From assembly GCA_002898795.1 (NCBI GenBank), contig BEIG01000010.1:1-50231 (forward strand): a stretch of DNA of 50,231 nt. The letters run 5' to 3'. The translations under genes were made by a program, and so were the position numbers. Below are positions 27,014 through 35,688 of this stretch, piece by piece (the first letter of the stretch is position 1; each line of letters begins with the position of its first letter). Under the pieces are notes generated by a model. That model was not told the origin of the DNA and did no database searches. It saw nothing but the letters and a program-made list of their open reading frames with translations. Source of the DNA: a bacterium HR30 (GTDB lineage: Bacteria > Desulfobacterota > Binatia > HRBIN30).

Positions 27014-27811
27014 ATGGGCACGGCAGCGTCCAGGTGTGAGAGGTTTTCTTCGCTGGCCAAGACGTTCTATGCGGCGGCGTGGATTCTCCTTTGCGCGACT
27101 CAAGCGTGCGGGCCGATTCCACCAACCCTGCGCATGCCTGAGGCAAACCCCTGGCGGGTCCCCGCAGAGGAGTTTGCCTTGCGGGCGCACACGGTGTGCA
27201 TCTTCCCGACGTCGGCGCCAATCGAGGAGCTCGAGGATCGTGCTCAGGAATTTGGGCGGTTGGCCGCGCAGGAGTTGAGGGGTGCTGGGTTGAAGGCGGT
27301 GGTTTTGTCGGAGGAGGATGCGCAAGGTTTACTGGAACACGCCGTTGCCGACGTGGGCGGCGTGGTCGACCCGGAAGTTGGTTGGGTGGACATGGACCGC
27401 GTACACTCCGTGGTCAAACGGCAGCGCGAACTCGCGCGCCAGATTCACGGCTGTGACGCATTCTTAGGGCTCTCCGTGGTGATGGTTCGAGCGCCTTTTA
27501 GCGACGGCTTGGTCAAATGGGACGGGCGTGAAGCGAAAATACAAGACTACCTGAGCGCAATGGGCAATTCGGGGTGGACCACCGTTCTCTCCCTCCATGC
27601 ACGGGTGAGTGACCTGAACAACGAGGAGTTGTACTTTTTTGCTGGCGGCATTCAGCCGGTGATCGAAGTGAAAACGTTCTCTCTGCCCTACGAGCCAATC
27701 TGGCGCGCGAAAAACCCTGAAGAGCTGCTTTTATCGGAGAGCGACAATCACAGGGCTGTTCTCCTGGCTCTGGGCCCGTTGTTGCCTGCCGTGCGCGGCG
27801 CGGCCCGTTGA
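27014..27811 (+). CDS. Putative lipoprotein, remote paralogue of the 24822-25586 product
   Basis: The 265 aa protein starts with a basic stretch and a hydrophobic segment ending in LLCATQACGP, a plausible lipobox (TQAC). The body shows AHTVCIFPTSAP, GGVVDPEVGWVDMDR, a QIHGCDAFLGLSVVMV strand and WTTVLSLHARVSDLNNEELYFFAGG. The order of PxEEF...hhhFPT, GGhhxPxxGxxD, AR-x-hxxxDxhhhh and LY-hhhGGIQP-like elements parallels the lipoprotein on the other side of the M48 gene, which suggests common ancestry. The function is unknown. It is transcribed divergently from the protease across a 213-base gap that presumably holds both promoters. Confidence 0.75.
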   Translation: MGTAASRCERFSSLAKTFYAAAWILLCATQACGPIPPTLRMPEANPWRVPAEEFALRAHTVCIFPTSAPIEELEDRAQEFGRLAAQELRGAGLKAVVLSEEDAQGLLEHAVADVGGVVDPEVGWVDMDRVHSVVKRQRELARQIHGCDAFLGLSVVMVRAPFSDGLVKWDGREAKIQDYLSAMGNSGWTTVLSLHARVSDLNNEELYFFAGGIQPVIEVKTFSLPYEPIWRAKNPEELLLSESDNHRAVLLALGPLLPAVRGAAR

Positions 27812-27825
27812 TCGCGAAGCAACCC

Positions 27826-27850
27826 CGGGGAGTTCAACCGATTCTCCCCG
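27826..27850 (+). terminator. Candidate hairpin after the 27014-27811 lipoprotein gene
   Basis: CGGGGAG and CTCCCCG form a perfect 7-bp stem with an 11-base loop, 14 bases after the stop codon. No T tract follows, so an intrinsic terminator is not certain. The rest of the 263-base gap to the MFS stop shows nothing I can name. Confidence 0.35.
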
Positions 27851-28074
27851 ATTCCACCTCTGTGCTGCTCTGGCAAGAACACCAGCGCGATGCACGCCCC
27901 AGTGTCGGAGGGCGGTTGGTCAAACGCCGAGCAGAATCCAAAACTGCTGGTGGCTTACGACTAGCGCCGTTCGGCTGTGTGCGTTCCCTTTCGGTGCCTG
28001 CGGCGAAACATTCCCAATCTTCGCGTACGGTTTCAAAGTCGGTCGCCGGAGTGCGGGCTTACAGAGCTGGGGCG

Positions 28075-29463
28075 TCACGAACGAGCCTTGCGGTGGGACC
28101 CCGGGCTTTGGCCCAGAGCAGCCTGGTCGAGTTCCTGTGCGATTTGTTCCAAAGTTTTGCCGCGGGTTTCCGGTGCGTAGCGAAGCACAAGGAGTGCTCC
28201 AATCACGGGTCCAATCGCCATGATTCCCACCGAGAGAGGGATGCCAATGCGATCGGCCAGCATGCCGATGAGCAGAGGAGTGACGATTTCTGTGACGCGG
28301 CCGAACAAGTTCGTGGTCCAACTGTAACCCGTGGCCCGAATCTCCGTCGGGAAAAGCTCGGTCGCATACGTCGAGGTTACCGAGTTCGCCCCGAGAAAGC
28401 ACACAATGCAAGCTGACATGAGCAGCGTTTGCACCGCTACGCTGGGTATCGGTACCATGAACAAGGCGAAGATAAAGCCAGCAGCTCCGAAGTAGTACAG
28501 GGCGCAAGATAAGCGCCGCCCCAAGCGGTTCATGAAGAAGCCGGCTAACGGGGCACCGACCAAGAAGCCGACAATGTAGGCACCAGCGACGACCACCGTG
28601 TAATCCTGGGCAGAGAAATGGAGGTTCCGCGCCGCGTGAATCGTCCAGAAGGTTACTGCGGGAGAGGTGACCATGTGATTGCAGTTCCAGATCAAGGTGA
28701 CCAAGAGAGACCGCGTCCGGTAGCGCCGCTGAAAAGGAACCTTGAAGGCGGCTAACTGCTCGCGCCACGAGCGATTCGAGTGTCCGTCGTTCCGGAGCTG
28801 TTCGAACCTACGGGTTTCCCGCATTCCGAGGCGAACGAGGACGACCAGCACAACCGGGACCAGCCCGAGCAAATACATCGTGCGCCAGTCGTAATGAGCC
28901 AGGACCCATCGTGCGGTCAGGAAGGAGAGGATGGTCCCGAAGGCTCCCATGCCCGCAAGGAGAGAGACCCCGAAACTCCGAAAACGTGTCGGGTACTCTT
29001 CTCCGATAATGATCAGTGCCAGAGCGAACTCGGCAGCAAGAAAAATCCGGGCACAAAACTGCCAAAGCGTAAAGCTGTACACGTCGACCGCATAGGCAGT
29101 AAGGCCGGTAAACAGCGCGTAACCGAAAATAGTGAGCGTAATGATCGGGCGGCGACCAAAGCGGTCGGCCAAGGCTAGGACAAAAAACGAAACCACCGCA
29201 CCGATGCGAATGACCAGGTTGACCAAACCCCACTGCGTGTGGTTGAGGTTGTACAACTGTTGGATTTGTGGGGCGACGGTGGAAAGAATGGCCACGTTGA
29301 ACGCGTCGAAAACCGTGGCCGAAACGAGCATCCCGAGCAGCGCCCACAAGTAAGGGCTCATTTGGGCCGCTTCGGTCACACGGTCCGATGCTGCGACCGG
29401 CCGGTCTGAAGGGCCGGGCACACCCATCCGTTTTGCCTCACTCGATCTTTGCGAACCCGCCAT
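28075..29463 (-). CDS. Major facilitator superfamily transporter
   Basis: A 12-helix MFS protein of 462 aa from ATG 29463; M35 and M57 of the longer ORF-track protein are alternative starts. ALADRFGRRPIITL between helices 2 and 3 is the MFS loop signature. GEEYPTRFRSFGVSLLAGMGA after helix 4 and FPTEIRATGYSW after helix 10 are typical of the sugar-porter/aromatic-acid symporter branch. A long cytoplasmic loop (RETRRFEQLRNDGHSNRSWREQ) separates the two halves. Substrate cannot be inferred. It lies 20 bases downstream of the crotonase gene on the same strand, so uptake of a carboxylic acid that is then CoA-activated is a reasonable guess. Confidence 0.88.
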   Translation of the reverse strand: MAGSQRSSEAKRMGVPGPSDRPVAASDRVTEAAQMSPYLWALLGMLVSATVFDAFNVAILSTVAPQIQQLYNLNHTQWGLVNLVIRIGAVVSFFVLALADRFGRRPIITLTIFGYALFTGLTAYAVDVYSFTLWQFCARIFLAAEFALALIIIGEEYPTRFRSFGVSLLAGMGAFGTILSFLTARWVLAHYDWRTMYLLGLVPVVLVVLVRLGMRETRRFEQLRNDGHSNRSWREQLAAFKVPFQRRYRTRSLLVTLIWNCNHMVTSPAVTFWTIHAARNLHFSAQDYTVVVAGAYIVGFLVGAPLAGFFMNRLGRRLSCALYYFGAAGFIFALFMVPIPSVAVQTLLMSACIVCFLGANSVTSTYATELFPTEIRATGYSWTTNLFGRVTEIVTPLLIGMLADRIGIPLSVGIMAIGPVIGALLVLRYAPETRGKTLEQIAQELDQAALGQSPGSHRKARS

Positions 29464-29483
29464 ACGCCACTTTCTGTACCTGC

Positions 29484-30257
29484 TCAGCGGCCAGCCCAGC
29501 GAGGATGGCGCTTCTCGATGAAAGCGCACATGCCCTCCTGAGCGTCACTGGCAAGGGCGTTAAGACTCATCACTTCTTTGGCGTACGCGTACGCCTGGTG
29601 CTGGTCGAGGTCGATTTGCCGGTAGAAAGCCTGTTTTCCCAAGCCCACGGTAAAGGAGCTGGCTTCGACAATCCGTTGAGCCAACTCTTCCACGGCTTGG
29701 TCCAAGTCCGACTCCGGGACCACGCGGTTCACTAAACCCCAAGCACAAGCGGTCGGGGCATCGATTGGCGTTCCAGTCAAAAGCATTTCCATGGCACGTT
29801 TACGCCCAATGGCGCGAGTCAACGCAACCATGGGGGTGCTGCAAAAGAGACCGATGCGTACACCTGGGGTGGCAAAGCTGGCGCTGTCGGCGCAGATGGC
29901 CAAATCGCAACTGGCCACGAGCTGGCAGCCGGCAGCGGTGGCAATGCCATGAACGCGTGCGATGACCGGCTGGGGAATCCGTTGGATGGTTTCCATCAGG
30001 CACGTGCATTGATCGAACAACGCGCGGTAGAAACTTGCATCCCGCGATCGCATTTCGGTCAGATCATGGCCTGCACAAAATGCCGGGCCGTCACCCGCGA
30101 GAACGATCACGCGGGTGTCGGAATCGGCAGCAAGCGCGTCAAACGCATCGACCAGTTCGCGCATCATCGTCATCGACAACGCGTTGCGGCGCTCGGGTCG
30201 GCTCAGGGTCACGCGTGCGACCACGCCCTTTGTGACACGAATGTTTTGCCAATCCAT
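29484..30257 (-). CDS. Crotonase-superfamily protein, ECHDC3-like, lacking both usual catalytic glutamates
   Basis: ATG 30257 is preceded by GAGGAGG, 9 bases upstream; the ORF-track extension to 30542 lacks support. The 257 aa protein has the crotonase CoA/oxyanion loops (GPAFCAGHDLTEM and HGIATAAGCQLVASCDLAI). At the two positions that are Glu in rat enoyl-CoA hydratase it has Gln (AGCQ) and Gly (FATPGVRIG), so ordinary hydration is unlikely. FATPGVRIGLFCSTPMVAL and LGKQAFYRQIDLDQ match the ECHDC3 branch as I remember it, whose reaction is not well established. The MFS gene follows 20 bases on. Confidence 0.88.
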   Translation of the reverse strand: MDWQNIRVTKGVVARVTLSRPERRNALSMTMMRELVDAFDALAADSDTRVIVLAGDGPAFCAGHDLTEMRSRDASFYRALFDQCTCLMETIQRIPQPVIARVHGIATAAGCQLVASCDLAICADSASFATPGVRIGLFCSTPMVALTRAIGRKRAMEMLLTGTPIDAPTACAWGLVNRVVPESDLDQAVEELAQRIVEASSFTVGLGKQAFYRQIDLDQHQAYAYAKEVMSLNALASDAQEGMCAFIEKRHPRWAGR

Positions 30258-30571
30258 GCACGAATCCTCCTCGTACTGCGGAACGAACCTACCACATGCG
30301 GGGCGAAACGCGACTGTCTCGAGGGGCGTGAAGCAAAGGCTCCTCTTGTTGGCAGTGCGGCAACCGGTAACCAGGCGTCGCCTGAACGTGGTGACTTCCG
30401 TGTGCTCCATGTGCGACCTTACAGTCGTGTTGGCGGTGGAACCGCAAAACGGACTTCGCGACGCGGTACGAGCGACGAATTTTCGCTGGAAGCAGCCGGC
30501 GAATTCCAGTAACGTGCGAAAGTACGCCCCTGGGTAGGGCATGGTCGGTGAAGAAGGAAGGAGAGAGCTGC
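30258..30571. other. Divergent intergenic region (crotonase / OmpA-like gene)
   Basis: About 314 bases lie between the crotonase start (minus) and the OmpA-like start (plus). It contains the GAGGAGG ribosome binding site for the crotonase and AAGGAGAG for the OmpA gene. ORFs crossing it are extensions or shadows. I see no convincing promoter boxes, repeat or structured RNA. Confidence 0.5.
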
Positions 30572-31609
30572 ATGGGCCGGTATTGGTCTTTGCTAACGTT
30601 ATGCGTGTGCCTCGTGTGGTTGGGAAAAGTCCCAGCGTGGGCTTACGAACCCTATCTAGGGGCCGACGTTGGCCTTACCGAACCGCTCAACGGCAACTTT
30701 CGCGGTCACGTCAACTTGGGCTTCGTCGTGAGCCCCTATGTGGGAGTGGAGCTTCACCCGTACGTTGGCTTCCAGGTCAGCCCTAGTTTTTATTTCTTTA
30801 GCCAGGGTGGCTCGTTCCCCGGAATGCCGGGCCAGGGACGTGAAGAAACCACGATGGTGGCTCTCAGTGGGGGCCCTCGGCTGCAGTATCCGCTGCATAC
30901 CCAACTGGGCGTTTTGACTCCGTTTGTGTACGGTAGCGGCGGGTATTACGTGGGTACCAGCGGGCGGCTGAGTCAAAGTGCGCCGGGTGTCTTTGGCGGG
31001 GGCGGAATGGAGTACCAGGTGACGGATCGGCTTTCCCTTGGTGCCTTTGCCCGTTACGAGTACGCGTACATGGGCCCGCGGCCAGAAGACTTGGGGCCGC
31101 GGCAGGTTCCCGAGGAACGGTTTGCCGAAAACATCCGCTGGATGTCTTACGGTTTCTCGGCGCGGTACGCATTTCGCGCCCCCGAGGAAGCTGTTGCTGC
31201 GGCCCCACCCCCTGTGGCCGAGGCGCCGGCAGCCGTGCCCACGCCTCAGCCCCTGCCTGCGCCGAGCAAGCGGAAGGTTGTCTTGCGAAGTATCCACTTC
31301 GAGTTCAATCAGGCACGGATTCAGCCTGAATCGCGCGTGGTTTTGGACGAGGCGTACCGCATTCTGCGCGACGAAACCGACATTGCGGTCCGCGCAGAGG
31401 GCCACACCGATGCAGTGGGCTCGGAGGAGTACAACTTGCGCCTAGGGCTACGCCGCGCCGAAGCCGTCCGTGCGTACTTGGTCTCCCAGGGGATCGCGCC
31501 CGAGCGAGTCCAGGCCGTGAGCTTCGGGGAATCGCGTCCGATCGCACCCAACGATACGCCCGAGGGAAGGGCACAAAATCGCCGCGTGGAGCTGCACGTG
31601 ATCGAGTAG
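30572..31609 (+). CDS. OmpA-family outer-membrane protein (beta barrel plus peptidoglycan-binding domain)
   Basis: ATG 30572 (MGRYWSLLTLCVCLVWLGKVPAWA, signal peptide) has GGAG 8 bases upstream; the ATG-like start at 30548 is less likely. Residues about 25-205 form an eight-strand-type barrel with GY/F-rich strands (GHVNLGFVVSPYVGVELHPYVGF). A Pro/Ala linker (AAAPPPVAEAPAAVPTPQPLPAPSK) leads to an OmpA C-terminal domain: IHFEFNQARIQPES, AEGHTDAVGSEEYNLRLGLRRAEAV and NDTPEGRAQNRRVELHV. That domain binds the diaminopimelate of peptidoglycan, so the protein tethers outer membrane to wall. Length of 345 aa is typical. Confidence 0.92.
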   Translation: MGRYWSLLTLCVCLVWLGKVPAWAYEPYLGADVGLTEPLNGNFRGHVNLGFVVSPYVGVELHPYVGFQVSPSFYFFSQGGSFPGMPGQGREETTMVALSGGPRLQYPLHTQLGVLTPFVYGSGGYYVGTSGRLSQSAPGVFGGGGMEYQVTDRLSLGAFARYEYAYMGPRPEDLGPRQVPEERFAENIRWMSYGFSARYAFRAPEEAVAAAPPPVAEAPAAVPTPQPLPAPSKRKVVLRSIHFEFNQARIQPESRVVLDEAYRILRDETDIAVRAEGHTDAVGSEEYNLRLGLRRAEAVRAYLVSQGIAPERVQAVSFGESRPIAPNDTPEGRAQNRRVELHVIE

Positions 31610-31625
31610 CCAGAAAAGACGATCA

Positions 31626-31647
31626 TGCTTGGTTCTTCGTCCAAGCA
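31626..31647 (+). terminator. Candidate hairpin after the OmpA-like gene
   Basis: TGCTTGG and CCAAGCA form a perfect 7-bp stem with a short loop, 16 bases after the OmpA-like stop. No T run follows, so it may be an RNA-end or attenuation structure instead of an intrinsic terminator. Confidence 0.4.
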
Positions 31648-31752
31648 GAATCGCCATGAGCTACGACGCCCTTCGTAGCCAACGGACTGGCCGGCGCTTT
31701 GCCCTGAGTTGGCACGCAATTGCGTGTGACCTTTGCTAGCAGGATGAGGAAC

Positions 31753-32931
31753 ATGGATTTCCCAGTCCTGCGGCTGAAACCCACCCGTGAGCGCGCGGTC
31801 AAACAAGGTCACCCCTGGATTTTCGCGGGAGCACTCGAAAATCCTGAGGCGATCACCGAGCCTGGGGAAGTGGTCGAGATCCGCGCTTCCGACGGCAGCT
31901 TTCTTGGGTATGGCACAGCCCATCCACGATGCACGATTGCCGTGCGTGTGTTCACGCGCGAGCGAGAGGCTTTGGACGAGGACTTTTTCCTGCGCCGTCT
32001 CGCCGTGGCCTTCAAACTTCGCGAGCCGGTGCTGCGTGGCGGACAGACGACTGCGTACCGACTGCTCAACGGCGAGGGAGATTGCCTCCCTGGGTTTGTT
32101 GTCGATGTCTATGGCGACGCTGTGGTGGTGCAGTGCCTCACCGCAGGGGCCGAGCGCCTCAAGCCCGTCTTGGTTCGCGCCTTACCGAAAATGGTCGAGG
32201 TGCGCTGCATTTACGAGCGCAGTACCGGAGCCGTGCGGCGTGAGGAAGGGCTCCAAGATGCCGAGGGCTGCCTTTGGGGCGAACTCCCGCCCTTGCCTCT
32301 GGCGATCCGCGAGAACGATCTCCGCTTCTGGGTGGACATCGTTACGGGACAAAAGACCGGCTTTTTCCTGGACCAACGCGACAACCGCGCACTCACGCGC
32401 GAGCTGGCGTTCGGGCGCGATGTGCTCAACGCGTTTGCCTACACCGGCGCGTTTGCCGTGTATGCTGCTGCAGGTGGAGCGCGGCGGGTCGTATCGGTGG
32501 AAAGCTCACGGCGGGCGGCAACGTTGATCGGCCAGCAGTGGGAGCTCAACCAGCTCTCCACCGAGCATGAGGTCATCGTCGAAGATGTGTTCACCTACTT
32601 ACGGAACACGAGCGATACGTTCGATTTGCTCGTTCTCGATCCGCCGGCTTTGGTCAAGCGGCGTCCGGAGCTCTCGCGCGGAACGCGTGCCTACTACGAC
32701 TTGCACACCTGGGCCCTTCGGCGTGCCAAACCGGAGGCTTGGCTTTTGACGTTCAGTTGCTCCCAGCACGTCACGCTGCCGTGGTTCGCCCACACCTTGG
32801 AGCGCGCTGCAGCGGTGACGGGCCGCGTCGTGCAGGTGGTGCGCACACTTGGCCCTGGGTTCGATCACCCAACCTTGATTTCCCATCCGGAGGGAAGTTA
32901 CCTCAAGGGCTTGCTCGTGCGCGTGCAGTAA
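31753..32931 (+). CDS. Class I rRNA methyltransferase of the RlmI family (PUA plus SAM domain)
   Basis: It should make 5-methylcytosine in 23S rRNA, by analogy with RlmI (E. coli C1962). ATG 31753 and ATG 31744 are both possible; AGGATGAGGA lies just upstream. The N-terminal PUA domain reads GHPWIFAGALENPEAI...GSFLGYG. The middle has YRLLNGEGDCLPGFVVDVY, then TGQKTGFFLDQRDNR, the SAM motif VLNAFAYTGAFAVYAA and the catalytic LVLDPPALVKRR, closing with FSCSQHV. All of these are in RlmI order and the 392 aa length fits (E. coli 396). The SnoaL-like gene follows 12 bases on. Confidence 0.92.
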   Translation: MDFPVLRLKPTRERAVKQGHPWIFAGALENPEAITEPGEVVEIRASDGSFLGYGTAHPRCTIAVRVFTREREALDEDFFLRRLAVAFKLREPVLRGGQTTAYRLLNGEGDCLPGFVVDVYGDAVVVQCLTAGAERLKPVLVRALPKMVEVRCIYERSTGAVRREEGLQDAEGCLWGELPPLPLAIRENDLRFWVDIVTGQKTGFFLDQRDNRALTRELAFGRDVLNAFAYTGAFAVYAAAGGARRVVSVESSRRAATLIGQQWELNQLSTEHEVIVEDVFTYLRNTSDTFDLLVLDPPALVKRRPELSRGTRAYYDLHTWALRRAKPEAWLLTFSCSQHVTLPWFAHTLERAAAVTGRVVQVVRTLGPGFDHPTLISHPEGSYLKGLLVRVQ

Positions 32932-32943
32932 AGGTGGTGATGC

Positions 32944-33471
32944 ATGCAGCGTTTGCAAACGGAGTGGAGCCCCATGAAGCCGGCAGAGACTTGGCAACAG
33001 CTCGTCGATCTCGAGGCCATCAAACAGCTCAAGTTTCGTTACTTGCGCCACCTCGATTTGAAGGAATGGGATGCATTGCTGGGGTGCTTTTCCGAAGATG
33101 CTCGCGCTGCATATGCAGATGGTCAGTACTCGTTCCGTGGCCGCGATGCCATCGTGAATTTCTTGCGCGAGGTGTTGGGATCCACGGAACGCCTATCGCT
33201 CCATCGTTGCCACCACCCTGAGATTTCCTTCGTCGGGCCCGATCGAGCGCGAGGTTGCTGGGCGCTCGACGATCTTGTGATCGACGGCCCTAGCGGCACG
33301 GTCTTGCAGGGTGCCGCTTATTATGAAGACGAGTACGAACGTGTGGCGGGAGAGTGGAAAATTCGCTTTACGAGTTACCGGCGCGTCTTCGAGCAGGTTT
33401 GGCAGGAGCGAGACTTGCCGAGCCTTGTGCGCAAGGTGTCGTGGTGGCGAGGCGACACGGAAGAATCCTAG
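32944..33471 (+). CDS. SnoaL-like / NTF2-fold protein
   Basis: A small cone-barrel protein of 175 aa (165 if ATG 32974, with GGAG in front, is the start). LEAIKQLKFRYLRHLDLKEWDALLGCF is the classic opening helix of the SnoaL_4/limonene-epoxide-hydrolase-like group. FRGRDAIVNFL, HRCHHPEISFVGPDRARGCWAL and GEWKIRFTSYRRVFE complete the fold. Members include steroid isomerase-like and dehydratase-like enzymes, but many have no known activity; nothing here fixes a reaction. It lies 12 bases after the RlmI-like gene. Confidence 0.85.
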   Translation: MQRLQTEWSPMKPAETWQQLVDLEAIKQLKFRYLRHLDLKEWDALLGCFSEDARAAYADGQYSFRGRDAIVNFLREVLGSTERLSLHRCHHPEISFVGPDRARGCWALDDLVIDGPSGTVLQGAAYYEDEYERVAGEWKIRFTSYRRVFEQVWQERDLPSLVRKVSWWRGDTEES

Positions 33472-33631
33472 AGACTTCGTTATGCTCGTGTAAAAACGGC
33501 CCACGTGGTCTGGGGCGGGCACTTCAAAGTCGCCAGAGCGTGGGGAGAACGTAGCCTCACGAAAGCCTCTCAACTTTACACTTTATCCGTGTTGCCGATG
33601 GTTGTATAGGGCCAGTGCACCCCATAACGAG

Positions 33632-33651
33632 GGAACGATCGTACGCGTTCC
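33632..33651. promoter_or_regulatory. Inverted repeat GGAACG-N8-CGTTCC upstream of the histidine kinase
   Basis: A perfect 6-bp inverted repeat with an 8-base spacer lies 76 bases before the kinase start, in an otherwise featureless 255-base gap. Size and symmetry fit a dimeric regulator's operator. No regulator can be named. Confidence 0.3.
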
Positions 33652-33726
33652 GAAGGGCTTAGGGTCGATGCTGAAAAACTTAGCCACGCGAAGAGGGGGC
33701 CCACATCTGCCGAGGCAGAACCGGTC

Positions 33727-35688
33727 ATGACTGTGGAAGGCATTACCGTGCTTGCCGACCTGGTATGGCATTGGCGCTGGGAGGAGCCGGGTGTTTGGCA
33801 TTCCGCTGAATCGAGCGCGCAAACTTTTCTTGGGCACCCGGTTGTGATGGGGACGATAGAAGAAGCGCTGGCCGCTTGGTTTGCCCCTGGCGACACCCAA
33901 CGTTTACGTGCGCTACTGGAGGAAGCCCGCACGGGAAAGGCCCAACGAATGGAGCTGCACATGTACGACGCGGGCGGCAGAGTTCATCGTGTGAGAATTG
34001 CCGCCGTCGCGCCAACGGTAGCTCGACAAAACGAGGTCGTTCTGGCTTTCGTTGTCTTGGGTCGCGCACCCTCATCGGAAATTTTCCCCGACTTCGGCCT
34101 TGAGCTCGCTGGGCATGCGGGAGACAGGGGTTACGAAAAAACTCTCCGCCGTCTCTTGTGGGTGCTGCGAGAGCGCCTTGGCTGCGAAGGGGTGGAGCTG
34201 CAATTGCGTGGAGCGCTCGAGCGCGAGCTAGAGCCCTTGCGAGAAGCGCGGGAGGCACGCCAGTACGCGGTGGCAGGAGCAGCCGAGCTGTTGCCGGGAC
34301 GGGGAGCGGAACAGGTGGAAGTGCCGATGACACTGCAGGGGGAGCTATTGGCGACGTTGCGCGTGGAAGGCTTTCGTCCCGTAGCTAGGCCGGGCGACGA
34401 GCGCTGGAGCGCCGCGTCGGACGTGCTCGAAGCGCTCCGCATGACCCTTGCAAGCTGGGCCCTTACCCGCCGGGGCGAGCTGTGGCGCAAAGTCATGGAG
34501 TTCCTGCGGGGAGCGCGCAGAGACTTGCTCGACCCCCAGGGTGATAGCTTCGGCGAACTTTGCCGAGCTGTTGCCGCGGCGCTCGGCGCCGATCGTGCAC
34601 ACGTGTGGTCCGTTGACTCGAGTTCCGAGCTTTACCGCTTAGTGGGGCAGTGGGGCTTCGGCGAAGAAGAGCTGGAGGCGCTACGGGTGCTCGAGCCGCC
34701 AGCTTGGGCAAGGAGGGCGTTGAGTCGTTCGGCAGCATTCGAGGAAGGCCTGGTGTTCGAGCCGCCGAACGAGTTGGATCGTCCGGGCGCCACTCGCCAA
34801 GTTTTGTTTCGGCTGGAACATGGGGGGCTATTGTTCGTGGACTGGAAGGGGCGTTACCCCGGACTCGACGATGACTTCGCCGAGCTGGTCTGCGCGATCG
34901 CTTCGTTGTGGTTTTCTAGAGCCAAGCTTGCGATCGAAGCCGATCAGGCTGCACGAGTGAAGGCGGATTTTGTTGCCACAATGTCCCACGAGCTTCGCAC
35001 CCCCCTCAACACGTTGATGGGCTACACCGATTTGCTCGCATGTGAAGAGTTCGGCCCGCTGACAGCGGAGCAACGGGATGTTTTGGAGCGGATGAATCGC
35101 AGTGCGCGGGAGCTGCTAGAGCTGATCAATGCCACGCTCGACTTTGGCCGAATCCAGGCCCAAGACCTACCCTTGCACGTGGAGGTCGTTTCGATCCCGG
35201 AGCTGCTGGAAGAGCTCGATCGGGAAATTGCTTACGCGCGCCAGCGCCGAGGCTTATCGTGGGCGACAAAGGTGGACCCAGACGCCATCCGATTGCGAAC
35301 CGACCGGGAAAAACTGAAGGCCGTGGTCAAAAATTTGTTGACCAATGCAGTGAAATTTACCGAGCGTGGCGGTGTCACTGTCACAGCGCAGCGCGTGGCG
35401 GGCGAAGTCGAGATCGCCGTGCACGATACAGGGATCGGCATCGATCCAGCGCTGCTACCGGTTATCTTCGAGCCCTTCCGACAAGGAGAACCGGCCTCTA
35501 CTCGCCGCTTCGGTGGAGTGGGGTTGGGGTTGTACGTCGTGCGGCGCTTGGTGGAGCGGTTGGGAGGTTCCGTGGCGGTGGAGTCGGAGCCCGCAAAAGG
35601 TTCTGTGTTCCGGGTACGTATCCCCGATGCTCCCGCCGTGGGGAGGCGGCGGAGTGACGGCGCGTCGATGGGCAGCGTAGAGCCTTAG
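33727..35688 (+). CDS. Soluble orphan sensor histidine kinase
   Basis: The 653 aa protein has no transmembrane segment. The N-terminal 110 residues look PAS-like (VLADLVWHWRWEEPGVWH...VHRVRIAAVAP). GAF-like sequence follows at roughly 140-240 and 255-400. The HisKA H-box is ATMSHELRTPLN with H421. The ATPase domain has N-box NLLTNAVKFTERGG, G1 DTGIGIDPALL, F-box IFEPFRQGE and G2 GGVGLGLYVVRRL. It should autophosphorylate in response to a cytoplasmic signal. No response regulator is encoded nearby, so it is an orphan. The stop overlaps the convergent quinone-oxidoreductase stop by four bases. Confidence 0.93.
   Translation: MTVEGITVLADLVWHWRWEEPGVWHSAESSAQTFLGHPVVMGTIEEALAAWFAPGDTQRLRALLEEARTGKAQRMELHMYDAGGRVHRVRIAAVAPTVARQNEVVLAFVVLGRAPSSEIFPDFGLELAGHAGDRGYEKTLRRLLWVLRERLGCEGVELQLRGALERELEPLREAREARQYAVAGAAELLPGRGAEQVEVPMTLQGELLATLRVEGFRPVARPGDERWSAASDVLEALRMTLASWALTRRGELWRKVMEFLRGARRDLLDPQGDSFGELCRAVAAALGADRAHVWSVDSSSELYRLVGQWGFGEEELEALRVLEPPAWARRALSRSAAFEEGLVFEPPNELDRPGATRQVLFRLEHGGLLFVDWKGRYPGLDDDFAELVCAIASLWFSRAKLAIEADQAARVKADFVATMSHELRTPLNTLMGYTDLLACEEFGPLTAEQRDVLERMNRSARELLELINATLDFGRIQAQDLPLHVEVVSIPELLEELDREIAYARQRRGLSWATKVDPDAIRLRTDREKLKAVVKNLLTNAVKFTERGGVTVTAQRVAGEVEIAVHDTGIGIDPALLPVIFEPFRQGEPASTRRFGGVGLGLYVVRRLVERLGGSVAVESEPAKGSVFRVRIPDAPAVGRRRSDGASMGSVEP

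Noticed and set aside
25587-27325. Extensions of the minus lipoprotein (to 25712) and M48 protease (to 27325)
   Set aside because: Both would hide clear lipoprotein signal peptides behind Arg/Pro-rich tails; the M48 extension also overlaps the divergent lipoprotein gene.
27808-28416. Plus ORF of 202 aa after the second lipoprotein
   Set aside because: It runs antisense into the MFS gene and has a shadow-type composition.
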